Of a DNA stretch of 64,000 nt, positions 10,441 through 21,510 are shown one piece after another. Where the stretch lies: contig JAVHZZ010000003.1 in assembly GCA_036250195.1 (NCBI GenBank), forward strand, positions 17,128,504-17,192,503, given 5' to 3'. The position numbers and the translations under genes are program-made. The notes beneath the pieces are model-generated. The model did no database searches. It was not told the origin of the DNA and was given only the letters and a program-made list of their open reading frames with translations. The stretch comes from Mixophyes australis (Eukaryota > Chordata > Amphibia > Anura > Limnodynastidae). Within the stretch, counting starts at the first letter, position 1; each line of letters starts with the position of its first letter.

Positions 10441-11025
10441 CAATAATAATAATGTTGACAATGTCATCACCCTCATCATCATCCTCATCACTGATGTCAA
10501 TATAATTTTTGGGATTATCATTATCACACAATTTTAGTTCATCCTCACCGGAATCCAGGGTTAGAGATTCTGTTTGTAATTGTCAGAAACAACAATTTGT
10601 ACTTAATTTTGGTGAACACCAGTTTCAATATTTTTGGAAAGTAGCCTCCAACAACAATTGCTCACAGTTATCCCGTCTGTGCTAAATACTCTTTCAGAGT
10701 ACATACTGGAGGGTGGGCAGCTTAAGTACAACATAGCTGGTTTGTACAAGGGGCTCCAAATTGCTTTTTATTCCTCCCAGAATTCAAATGGAATGTCAGA
10801 GATGCTAAGCTCTACATTATCATTAAAGTAATCCTCCACCATTCCACTAATACAAGCTGTATCACATTGAGGTGTGGTAGAGGTGTCAATATATTTGGGC
10901 ATCTCTATTAAACCTGACCAGATGTCATAATAATCTTTCACATTGCTGTGTTGTGTTGACATATCATCAGTGTGACTCTTAGAAAAGGTACTTTTTTTCT
11001 GGAAGTTATTTGTGGGGATGCTATC
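10441..11025 (-). pseudogene. hAT transposase C-terminal fossil, unit 1
   Basis: The minus strand encodes the last 200 or so residues of a BED-type hAT transposase. It reads KKSTFSK, IWSGL, MVEDYFND, FEFWEE, an in-frame stop, then KAIW.PLYK, LSCPPSSMYSERVFS, and an acidic tail LDSGEDELKLCD. These match the collinear blocks of the intact transposases at 24399 and 39223. The DNA is clearly diverged from both, so it is a third and older hAT lineage. The catalytic domain upstream is missing and no terminal repeats are visible. Confidence 0.85.
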
Positions 11026-12638
11026 AAACACGGCAACCTGATTTTTGGCTACTAGCTAGCACAAATATGATACTGTCCTTCACAAAATATATATTTTCAA
11101 ACACTTGTATTTTAAAAGCAAGAAATAATTAGTTCGCTTGAGTTGTGTTGCTCAGAGTAAACGAACACCAAGTATTTTGTCCACTCCTAACTAGTATCCC
11201 ACTATACTAGAATTACTACCAGTAGTCACTGTGTGTATACTCTTCACAGGTATTATTAAGATGGCTCTTTCACTTACGCACACACCTGCACTCCCACAGC
11301 CTATAGAAGAAGTGATTCTCAAAACACATTGCTGAGGCATACTTGGTTTCATGTTCTACTGGGATGCTCTGTCTGATATGGAGAGTGGGCAGCCAGCTTG
11401 AAATGTTCTTGTTTCGATCACATATCTACTATATAGTGAGCAGTATTTTCCATGTGTGTTTTACATCTCATTAAATACACTTGATTGACTGGAAGTCTGT
11501 TCTGATATTCAGTTCTGCTCTGACTGGTAGAGAAAGAGAGTAGGTTTTCATATTCCTATGTGGATAGTTCCTTATGTATATGTAATCTCCATTTGTAGGG
11601 ATGTGTGATGTGGTAGTATGTCTACCCTGGTACCCACCTGATAATGCCTTTAGGTCAATGCCCAGCAGCAGCTCAGTCTCTCTCTCTTACTCTCTCTTCC
11701 ATCATATGGGGGTTGGGTCAGTGCGAGGAAATAGGGGTAAAAATAATGTATAAAGTCAACATGACTTTATCTCTACTCTCCCCTAGTACTACGCTCCTGT
11801 CCTACCACTTGCAGTAATCTCTCTTCTGCTACTCTATCATAGGGATTAAATATTTGCATCTATTCCTGAACTATTCCTGTGTGTGCTGGTTACATAATGA
11901 TCTTAGGAGGCACTTTATACTACAATGCTAGCTGTGCACATCCATTTAAAGGTTCATGTAAGTGAGTGGCTTTTTTTCTATCAAACTGTAGCTGCACCAC
12001 CTTTTTAATTACGATATATATCACTGTTATACTTTAGAACACATCCTTTTTGATGTGTTGAAGATAAAAATTCTTCTGTTAATTAGCAAAATTGGACGCT
12101 ACTATCCATTCATTTAAATGAGATGTACTTCATTTTAAGTAAGAGAAGTACATAATTATCCCAGAGGATTATAAACAATAAAGGGTATACCCTTGATTAC
12201 ACTGAAGTGGTGCAAAACTTAATATTATAACTTCACAAAGACGTAGAATTAAACTTTATACAAATCTTTCGATGATTTGGATTTCCATACCTCTATGAGC
12301 AATTCTGATACTTCTCATTGTGACTTGAACAGTCATTTTTAAAAGAAGAGCATACTTAGCCTCAAAAAATAAATGTTAAATATAAAAAGCAAGTGCCAAC
12401 AAGTGCAAAAGGAGAGACTTTAAACATAAACACCAAACAGAAACAAATAAGGTAGTAGTGGATTTCAGTTTATCTGATTATTGTCAAACAGAATCTTAGA
12501 TGTATGTTTTCTAAAGAAGTTTACATTGTAAAGTGCTTTTGATTGGGAAGTGGAATTGTATCATTTTCATAGACAACTGAAATTGAAAGATTATTTTAAT
12601 TAATATAACACTCCATGTTTTATTTTGGGACAAGAGCA
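11026..12638. other. Non-coding stretch between hAT fossil and hAT-2 empty site, unit 1
   Basis: About 1.6 kb, AT-rich, with only short open frames and no recognisable domain or RNA gene. It is near-identical to the unit 2 stretch at 35631-37239. Confidence 0.55.
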
Positions 12639-12646
12639 CTTTTGAT
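12639..12646. other. Empty target site of hAT-2
   Basis: The octamer CTTTTGAT occurs once here. In unit 2 it is duplicated on both sides of the 6.27-kb element at 37248-43513. This is the unoccupied allele of that insertion. Confidence 0.95.
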
Positions 12647-12849
12647 CCACTTTCACAAAATCCTTTGATTGATATATTTATTAGGTTGATCAGAAGTGAT
12701 ACTCTTTTCTTTATTAAAAAAAATAGCCTTTCTTTTAGCAATTGAGAAGAAATATGATATTTGACATTTTCCTTTTCACACACGCTTTGTATGGCAGGGT
12801 ACTGACTTTTGTCTAGGGAGAGCTGTGAGGGTAAAAACATTTACACTTC

Positions 12850-15702
12850 ATTATTATTATTATTATTATTATTAATAATAATTTATTTATTTATAAGACG
12901 TTACAGGTTCTGTAATGCTCGGTACAGAAGTAAGTAACAAATATATGACGTAATACACATAAGTAGCACAGATGAGTGTGAGTAATGCTATGGGTACTCA
13001 CACAGAGTGCAACAAAATACATGACAGGACGTACTTTTGTATTTGTCTGAGAGGCATGTTGGTGTCAGTAGCTGAGGGGGAGTGCTGACATTGGATTGCT
13101 ATTTGGAGGCTTCTGGGGTACCTCTTTGGTAAGTTAGCTCTCAATTTAAAAACACATATGTATGGCCCAAATATAGGGACTCTCATTGTTTAGAGTAGGA
13201 CCATCCTATTAGCAAAAGCGCCTTGGCGTGGCGGATGGCTTAAACATACATTTGCAAATGTGTGCAACAAAGACTTTTGCATTTTTATCTACAGTAGAAA
13301 TGGCAGATCTGTTGCTGGCTATAGCAGTGTGCTGGGGGAAAAAATGTTGTGTGTATGTTCCTTGCAGGATAACCCCACCCTTTCAAGCACCTGTTATGGC
13401 CTATAAATTGATTTGAGCAGCTTCCACTTTTGTATTTGTCTGAGAGGCATGTTGGTGTCAGTAGCTGAGGGGGAGTGCTGACATTGGATTGCTATTTGGA
13501 GGCTTCTGGGGTACCTCTTTGGTAAGTTAGCTCTCAATTTAAAAACACATATGTATGGCCCAAATATAGGGACTCTCATTGTTTAGAGTAGGACCATCCT
13601 ATTAGCAAAAGCGCCTTGGCGTGGCGGATGGCTTAAACATACATTTGCAAATGTGTGCAACAAAGACTTTTGTATTTTTATCTACAGTAGAAATGGCAGA
13701 TCTGTTGCTGGCTATAGCATTGTGCTGGGGGAATAAATGTTGTGTGTATGTTCCTTGCAGGATAACCCCACCCTTTCAAGCACCTGTTATGGCCTATAAA
13801 TTGATTTGAGCAGCTTCCACTTTTGTATTTCTCTGAGAGGCATGTTGGTGTCAGTAGCTGAGGGGGAGTGCTGACATTGGATTGCTATTTGGAGGCTTCT
13901 GGGGTACCTCTTTGGTAAGTTAGCTCTCAATTTAAAAACACATATGTATGGCCCAAATATAGGGACTCTCATTGTTTAGAGTAGGACCATCCTTTGTGCA
14001 GGACGTACAAGGGAGTCAGACAGTGGACAGACGTGGGACAATAGGTAGAGAGTACCCTGCCTGTGAGAGCTTACATTCTAGAGGGAGTTGTGGTGAGAGA
14101 CAGTTGGACTAGTAGGGATAAAATATAGATGACAGGTGAAGGAAGAGGAGGTGATGGATAAGATGGTCCGAAGGTGGTAGGATAGGGGAGCTTAAAAAGG
14201 TGAGTTTTGAGTGAGCATTTGAAGGACTGGGAGAGAGTCGAGTAAGGTGGGCTACGGCGGGCTATGGAGTTTCAAAGAATGGAGCCAACGTGGCAGAAGT
14301 CTTAGAGGCGAACATGATGGGAGGTAATGAGAGGTGAATTGAGGTGGATGAAAGAGGCAGAGCGTAGTGGACTGGTAGGAATGTACCTCGAGACAAGGTC
14401 AGATATGTAAGGGGGAGAAGTGTTAGTGAGGGCTTCGTTAGTGAGAGTAAGGAGCTTGAACTGAATTCTGAAATGGATGGGGAGCCAATGAAGGAATTGC
14501 GCAGAGCAATAGCAGAAGGGGAGTGATAGGAGAGGAAGTTGAGCCTTGCCGCAGCATTCTATATGGTTTAAAGGTCAGAAATGTGAGAGGCAGGAAGGCC
14601 AGTGAGAATGAGGTTGCAATAGTAGAAGCGAAAAATGATGAGTGAATAGATAAGGATTTTGGTTGCTTCCTGAGAGAGGAAGGCGCAGATTTTCATGATG
14701 ATATGGAGGAGGAAGTGGCAAGATTTGGTGAGGGACTGGATATGAGTGGTAAAGCTGAGGGCAGAGTCATGGGTGACTCCAAGGCAGCGTGCTTGGGTGA
14801 CAGGAGAGAAAGTTATGTTGTCAACCAAAAAGGAAATAATGGGAGGAACAGCAACATTGGCGAGAGGAAAAATGATAAGCTCGGATTTAGAGATGTTGAG
14901 TTTGAGGTAGTGCTGTGACATCCAGGTAGTTACAGCCGAGAGACAGCTAGATACTTGGATTAGGAAGGCGGGAGACAGAACAGGGGAGGAAAGATAGTTT
15001 TGCGTGCCATTAAATGATTGAATAAGTTCACAGAGAGAGGTGGTATAGAGAGAGAGGGCCAACGATAAAGCCTTGGGAGGACTCCAAAAGAAAACAAAAA
15101 GGGGGGGAGGAAGAGCCGGAAGCAGAGACACTAAAAGAATGGCCGGATAGATAGGAGACAAACCAGGAGGGAGGTGTTTCGCAAAGACCTAGGGAGTGAA
15201 GGATGGCGAGGAGAAGAGAACGATCGATGATGTCAAAAGCAGCAGAGAGGTTGAGGAGGTCGAGAAGGGAGAATTGACTTTTGGACTTAGCTGAGAGTTA
15301 CTTTAGTGAGGGCAGTTTCAGTTGAGTGAAGGGGACGGAAGCCAGACTGGAGAGGGAGGAGAGAAAGTGAGTCAGTTGATTGAAGAGAAATCATTCTAGA
15401 ATTATAGAAGCAAAGGGAAGCAGAGATACAGGGCAATAGTTGGAGAGGGAGGATGGGTCAAGGGAGGTTTTTTGAGAATAGGGGAGATGAGAGCATGCTT
15501 GAAGGCCAAGGGGAAGATACCAGTGGAGAGGGAGAGGTTAAAGAGGTGAGCAAGGTGACAACAGGCATTAGGGAGTGAAGGAACTTGGAGGGGACAGGGT
15601 CAAGAGGACAAGTTGTGGAAGATGAGTAGGAAAGAAGAGCGTGGATCTCAGACACAATTACAGGAGGGAAGGAGCAAAGGGTGGTAGAGTGATAGAGAGG
15701 CT
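12850..15702 (-). mobile_element. Decayed L2/CR1-like LINE, unit 1
   Basis: On the minus strand the element ends with TTATAAATAAATAAATTATT and a (TTA)n tail (12850-12882). Upstream lies broken ORF2: CPLDPVPS (about 15600), FDIIDRSLL (about 15230), WMSQHYLKLNISKSELIIF (about 14900) and a C-terminal part to 14568. Several frameshifts and stops are present. The catalytic YADD block is deleted: SQGFIVGP is followed by a shortened stretch running straight into NYLSS. A 393-bp tandem repeat has inserted in its 3' untranslated region at 13035-13998. Confidence 0.85.
13035..13998. repeat. 393-bp tandem repeat insertion, about 2.45 copies, unit 1
   Basis: Copies start at 13035, 13428 and 13821 (third partial, 178 bp), giving an exact 393-bp period with very few differences. 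The block is flanked by the 10-base direct repeat CAGGACGTAC at 13025-13034 and 13999-14008, so it entered the older LINE as one insertion. Each monomer has CCTATAAATTG about 30 bp before its 3' edge, a TATA-like element. Open frames of about 62 aa on each strand look incidental. I do not recognise the family. Confidence 0.85.
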
Positions 15703-16120
15703 TTCAGTCAGGTACATCAGCCCATTTCACAGAAGTTTTTGTAGTTAAGTCTCTAAAGACAAAGACTTCTTTTTAGATAACACTGCATACAGAAAGTTAC
15801 AGATTTTTCATCTCTTGCTTGCTGGACTGAGAAGCAAACAGACACACAGGATTTTGCTTCCTATTTTGGACACAGTAAAGCATAACGTGTATGGGCCCTT
15901 TCATACGGCTCTGGTAACGTTTAAAACATGAGGAAATAGACAATCGTGAATACATAGTTTGTAAAGATTTTAAATAGATGTCTTTACATTGTTGGAAATT
16001 ATTGTTAAGTGATATTAGAAAACTTAGCAAAGAGGTTATTGTAGGAGAGAATACCTATGTTGTAAGCTTTGTTAATATCTGCTAGATAAAGAATGTATTG
16101 TGTAAAATGCCTTCTGGCTC
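15703..16120. other. Non-coding stretch, unit 1
   Basis: About 400 bp between the decayed LINE and the GC-rich foldback. Nothing recognised. Confidence 0.5.
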
Positions 16121-16418
16121 AGAGGGGGCGAGACTGGAGGTCGGGAGAGGCCAGGACGAGGCCAAACGCGCCATTTTGGCCCCACCCCCCCGAAAACGTA
16201 ATTTGCGTTGCAGGGGGCGGGGCCAAAATGATGCGATTGGCCTCGTCCTGCCCCCTCCCGCCCTCAAAAATGGCGTGATTCACTGAGAATCGGGTCAAAT
16301 GACGTGATTCTCAGTGAAATCCGGGATGCGGGAGAAATGCCATCTCCCCCGGGAGCCCGGGACACTGACTCGAATTTCGGGAGTCTCCCGGAATTTTTCG
16401 GGAGAGTTGGCAAGTATG
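16121..16418. mobile_element. GC-rich foldback element, unit 1
   Basis: Arms of about 55 bp are inverted around 16205, sharing GGACGAGGCCAA and CATTTTGGCCCC on one side and their complements on the other. A second hairpin has arms TCACTGAGAATC (16279) and GATTCTCAGTGA (16305). The right end GGGAGAGTTGGCAAGTATG follows a short stem of CGGGAGTCTCCCG. This resembles widespread amphibian and fish non-autonomous DNA elements. It has no coding capacity. Confidence 0.65.
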
Positions 16419-17318
16419 CTCTCACTCTCTTACCCCTTCCCCCCTAAGGGTGTAAAGAGGACAATGTGACATAGCTGCCATATGGTCTTGTATTAATAGC
16501 TTGTGAGACCAAATAGAGATTAATGGACAATTTATAATGATTGCTAAATAGAAAGGTAATTGTGGTGGCCTTGCAAGAATGGTATATTGTATTACTGAAG
16601 GTTTAAAAGAATATTGCTAATACTGGTTGTGTAGTCTAATAAGAACTGGGTCTGTTACTGTTGCTATGAAAGTGTTGCATTGGTAGTAAAACAGGCCATT
16701 ACAAGCACATGCTGCTGACATGTGCTTGTAACAAAGCATGGCATGGGATCAGCCATTTTAAGCAGTGACTGAGAATCTTAGCAAGTTGTATTGGCAAGAT
16801 TTGTCTGTTAGATAAGATTTACTGTGAGCTGTTTGAGTTGATGGAAAAAGCCAATAGAGATTGCAAGTACTGGATAATAGAAGTGTTTGGTTACAAGGTA
16901 AATCCAGTTTGTGAAGGCATTTTAGATTAAACTGGTTGTTTAAGAAAGTGAATAGTAAGTGATTAGCTTATAGGAAGTTATTAGTTTAACACTGTAAGCA
17001 TATAAAAATGCTGTATAATGCAGTTAAGTGTAAATGAAAGCTTTGCAGGAAGTGATTAGATTATGTAAAGTTTTGCACAGATTGTTGGTTTAAATGTTAG
17101 TATTAAACTTTGTTTTAAATTCCCGTATATATGGCACTTGCCGGACTGAGACAGACACAACAAACTGCAAGATACAAACAATACATATGTGCAAAGTAAA
17201 GTCCCAGCAGAATGCACAGAAATAAAGTATTCAATTATTGTCACCTGTTAATAATTTAATCATTAATAAAAAGAACATTGAAAAATATAGCAAGTTTTTT
17301 TCTTTCTTTTTCTTTACC
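16419..17318. other. Non-coding stretch before GATA array, unit 1
   Basis: No gene recognised. A perfect 13-bp stem with a 7-base loop lies at 16699-16731 (TTACAAGCACATG and its complement). The rest is AT-rich with short open frames. Confidence 0.5.
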
Positions 17319-17376
17319 AAATAAATGATAGATAGATAGATAGATAGATAGATATGATATATATATATATATATAT

Positions 17377-17415
<39 letters not shown>

Positions 17416-17450
17416 TGAGATAGATAGATAGATATGAGATAGATAGATAT

Positions 17451-17501
<51 letters not shown>

Positions 17502-17605
17502 TGAGATGGAAAAATAGATAGATAGATATGAGATAGATATATATGAGATAGATAGATATTAGATAGATACATACATACATACATACATACATATGAGATA
17601 GATAT

Positions 17606-17644
<39 letters not shown>

Positions 17645-17675
17645 TGAGATAGATAGATAAATATGAGATAGATAT

Positions 17676-17722
<47 letters not shown>

Positions 17723-17820
17723 TGAGATGGAAAAATAGATAGATAGATAGATAGATATGAGATAGATAGATATGAGATAGATAGATATTAGATAGATACA
17801 TACATACATACATACATATG

Positions 17821-17863
<43 letters not shown>

Positions 17864-17936
17864 CAGACAGATAGATAGATAGATATGAGATAGATAGATA
17901 GATATGAGATAGATAGATAGATAGATAGATAGATAT

Positions 17937-17967
<31 letters not shown>

Positions 17968-18102
17968 GATATAGATAGATAGATAGATATGAGATTAATA
18001 GATAGATAAATAGATATGAGATAGATAGATATGAGATAGATAGATATGAGATAGATAGATAGATAGATAGATAGATATGAGATAGATAGATAGATAGATA
18101 TG

Positions 18103-18151
<49 letters not shown>

Positions 18152-18153
18152 TG

Positions 18154-18210
<57 letters not shown>

Positions 18211-18224
18211 TGAGATAGATAATA
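17319..18224. repeat. GATA/TAGA microsatellite array, unit 1
   Basis: About 900 bp of (GATA)n with regular TATGAGATAG variants, two (CATA)n blocks (about 17570-17590 and 17797-17817) and a TA tract (17356-17379). On the minus strand it stays open as Tyr-Leu-Ser-Ile repeats, which is not a protein gene. Higher-order repetition is visible: the (CATA)n-plus-GATA module recurs. Confidence 0.95.
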
Positions 18225-18897
18225 TATAATTGCTATTGACTGACATAATATTGTACTTTGGCATTTTAATCAGCTCCCCTGATTATTGTAAAATAAACTA
18301 GACTTGGAATTATTATTAATAATACTGTTGAGTTGTAAGGTGACAGGGTTCCACAGTTCCAGGCGGTGGGAAGAATAGAGCATGCACAATCTCTGCTCAG
18401 AATCCATGCTGCTAGATGCCAAATGTGGAAAGCAGCAACACTGACGACAGTGGCACGGGCTCTGGCTTGCTGGGAGGGTTTTTCAACCTAGGCTTATGCT
18501 GGAGTCTCAGGAGAGCAGGGAGCCAGTGGTGGCCCCAATCCTGCTCATAGGTGCTGGCTGGGGACCCGGGACAGGAGGGAGACAGGGAAAGTACAGGGCG
18601 CAGGTAGAAGGGCAGATCGAATCAAGAAGTATGTGGGGAAGGCAGAGTGTTGACCCGAGCACTAATCGTGCTGCTTGCTCTCACTGTCAGCAGTGAAGGT
18701 AAGCAGGATGGCAGTCTCTGATTGGTTGTGTCACTACAGCACTTAATGCTCCCCACAGGCCATGCGCTATCACGACAGTGCCCGGCATAAGTGCACAAAT
18801 CCTTTAAAAATGCAAGGGAGGAGAATAATTTTTTAAAAAACAACAAAAAAACACAATCTATGTTTTAGTGAGTATTATATTTCATTCTAAAGAACTG
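18225..18897. other. Non-coding stretch between GATA array and next minisatellite
   Basis: A moderately GC-rich region (18350-18770) followed by an A-rich tract. It repeats at 49013-49684. Nothing recognised. Position 18766 matches window position 1. Confidence 0.55.
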
Positions 18898-19932
18898 GTG
18901 ATGTGCTGGTGTAGTGTGAGGGGGTATGTGCAGTCCTGTAGAGGTGTTGTGTGAGGGGTAGGTGTAGTGCTGTAGAGGTGTAGTGTGAAGATGGGTACAT
19001 GCAGTGCTATAGATATCTAGTGTGAGGGGAGGTACATGCAGTGTTGTAGATATGTAGTGAGGGGGTAAGTTCAATTCTGTAGAGGTGAAGTTGTGAAGGA
19101 GTAGGTGCAGTGCTTTAGGGGTGTAGTGTGAGGGGGTAGGTGCAGTGCTGTAGGGGTGTAGTCTGAGGGGGTAGGTGCAGTGCTGTAGATATGTAGTGCT
19201 AGAGGGTAGGTGCAGTGTAAGCGGGTAGTGCAGTGCTCAAGAGGTGTAATGTGAGGGGGTAGGTGCAGTGCTGTAGTGTGAGGGCGTAGGTGCAGTGCTG
19301 TAGAGATGTAGTGTGAGGGGGTGTAGTGTTTTAGGGGTGTAGTCTGAGGGGATAGGTGCAGTGCTGTAGATATGTAGTGTGAGAGGGTAGGTGCAGTGTG
19401 AGCGGGAAGTGCAGTGCTCAAGAGGTGTAGTGTGAGCGGGTAGGTGCAGTGATGAAGTGTGAGGGGGCAAAAGCAGTGCTGTAGAGGTATAGTGTGTGGG
19501 CTGTAGTGTTGTAGTGTGAGTGGGTAGGTGCAGTGCTGTAGAGGAGTAGTGTGAGGAGGAAGGTGCAGTGCTGAAGAGTTGTAATGTGAGGGGGAAGGTG
19601 CAGTGTTGTAGAGTTGTAGTGGAGTGCTGTAGAGGTGCAGTGTGAGGGAGTGTAGTGCTGTAGTCTGAGGGGGTAGGTGCAGTGCTGTATATATGTGGTG
19701 TGAGGGGTAGGAGCAGTGAGAGCGGGTAGGTGCAATACTCAAGAGGTGTAGTGTGAAGGGGTAGGTGCAATGCTGTAGGAGTGTAGTGTGATGGGGTAAG
19801 TGTAGTGCTGTAGGGGTGTAGATCGATGTGATAAGTGCAGTGCTGTAGAGGTGTAGTGTGTGGGCTGTAGTGTTGTAGTGTGAGTTGGTAGGCGCAGTGC
19901 TGTAGTGTGAGGAGTGTAGGTGCAGTACTGTA
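18898..19932. repeat. GT-rich minisatellite, unit 2 copy
   Basis: Same monomers as at 131-1040 with about 127 bp more sequence, mostly a block at about 19290-19410. The minus-strand open frame of 301 codons is a low-complexity reading and not a gene. Confidence 0.9.
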
Positions 19933-20397
19933 CCTACCCTGATTGTGGCGGCTCTCCTCTTTATTTTTTTCTTCAATCAAAAATGAAGAAGCGTGGATGT
20001 TACAAATATGGGGCCCTACTTGCTGAAAACAACAAGGGGGCCCTACTGGACAAGAAGATCAGAAGACTGCAAGCAACAAGAGGGGCTTTTTGCCCAAGAA
20101 GAAAAGAAGACATTACAAGCAGGGACTTTTGGATACAAATACTTTTTGGACATTTCAAGCCAGACTTTGGAAATAACAAATTTAATTTGGACTTTTACAA
20201 GCCGGACTCTGGATACAAAAATATTGGGGACTTAGTTGACAGCCATTTTAGGATTAAAAGCTGCTGACGACAGATGAAAATATCAATGGTGACCATCAAT
20301 CAATCTATGAGGAGGTTTACTATCGGGATATTTATGTTCTGAATGTCCGGTGGTGAGCTATTTGCCGGATGGAACGGGACTGATCTCGTGGATTCAT
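19933..20397. other. Non-coding stretch between minisatellite and hAT-1, unit 2
   Basis: Equivalent of 1041-1476. It keeps the 29 bp that unit 1 lacks (about 20107-20135). No gene recognised. Confidence 0.55.
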
Positions 20398-20405
20398 CTA
20401 GATAC
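20398..20405. repeat. hAT-1 target site duplication, left, unit 2
   Basis: CTAGATAC, identical to 28737-28744 and present once in unit 1 at 1477-1484. Eight bases is the hAT superfamily length. Confidence 0.95.
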
Positions 20406-20720
20406 TAGGGATGTGCACCGGCGACTTTTGAGGTCTCGTGTTTTGTGTTTTGGATCCGGATTTTCGTTATTTTTGAGGTTCGGATTTGTCTCGCAAAACA
20501 CTTGACGAAAGGTCTCGGTTCGGATTTAAGGTATTGGATTCGGATTTTTTTTGAAAAAAACATAAAAAGTTTAAAAATCAAGTTTTTGGGCTTATTTTCA
20601 CTCCTAGGCTATTATTAACCTCAATAACATTCAATAACAAGCATTTCCACTAATTTACAGTGTATTCTGAACACCTCACAATATAGTTATTAGTCCAAAA
20701 CGTTGCAACAAGGTATCTTT

Positions 20721-21300
20721 CTGGACTGCGTAGAGGAGTGGGTCACCACAATATATATTAAAAACCCTGAACTTTTATGATTCGCACCAATAATTGTACC
20801 TGGACTGCGTAGAGGAGTGGGTCACCACAATATCTTAAAAACCCTGAACTTTTATGATTCGCACCAATAATTGTACCTGGACTGCGTAGAGGAGTGGGTC
20901 ACCACAATATATCTTAAAAACCCTGAACTTTTATGATTCGCACCAATAATTGTACCTGGACTGCGTAGAGGAGTGGGTCACCACAATATATATTAAAAAC
21001 CCTGAACTTTTATGATTCGCACCAATAATTGTACCTGGACTGCGTAGAGGAGTGGGTCACCACAATATCTTAAAAACCCTGAACTTTTATGATTCGCACC
21101 AATAATTGTACCTGGACTGCGTAGAGGAGTGGGTCACCACAATATCTTAAAAACCCTGAACTTTTATGATTCGCACCAATAATTGTACCTGGACTGCGTA
21201 GAGGAGTGGGTCACCACAATATATTAAAAACCCTGAACTTTTATGATTCGCACCAATAATTGTACCTGGACTGCGTAGAGGAGTGGGCACTGGGCACCAC
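20721..21300. repeat. 78-80-bp tandem array in hAT-1, unit 2 (8 copies)
   Basis: Monomers run from GGACTGCGTAGAGGAGTGGG through CACCACAATAT and AACCCTGAACTTTTATGATT. I count eight starts of GGACTGCGTAG in unit 2 and seven in unit 3. The module is related to the 540-bp repeats that follow. Confidence 0.9.
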
Positions 21301-21510
21301 AATAAAATATATAAAAAACCTTCAACAGATCTGCATTACACTACACATACGGCTGCTCCTCCATCCTCTCCATCATATACATGTTGGAGTTTTAGCGTGT
21401 GACAACCTCTTGTTTTTGATAATGTCAGTGCATTTTGAATATTTTTCAATTTGCCCCACACCACTGAATGTACTTTATCTATGATACGCAATACGCATCT
21501 ATCTATCTTG

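Larger units (their letters stand above)
1..18765. repeat. Segmental duplication unit 1 (partial, left end outside window)
   Basis: This stretch aligns collinearly with 18766-49553 apart from discrete insertions and satellite length changes. Position 1 matches 18766. Unit 1 lacks hAT-1 (empty site 1477-1484) and hAT-2 (empty site 12639-12646), and it alone carries the LINE at 4702-7453. The phase of the unit start is arbitrary because the true duplication breakpoint cannot be seen inside a tandem array. Confidence 0.93.

Noticed and set aside
13035..13998. Retrozyme with hammerhead ribozyme in the 393-bp units
   Set aside because: I scanned both strands for the CUGANGA core and saw none, so I leave the class open instead of naming it.
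17231..18264. Open frames of 80-250 codons rich in Tyr-Leu-Ser-Ile in the GATA arrays
   Set aside because: They are readings of the tetranucleotide repeat on the minus strand, with no complexity or start context. The same holds for 47937-49052.
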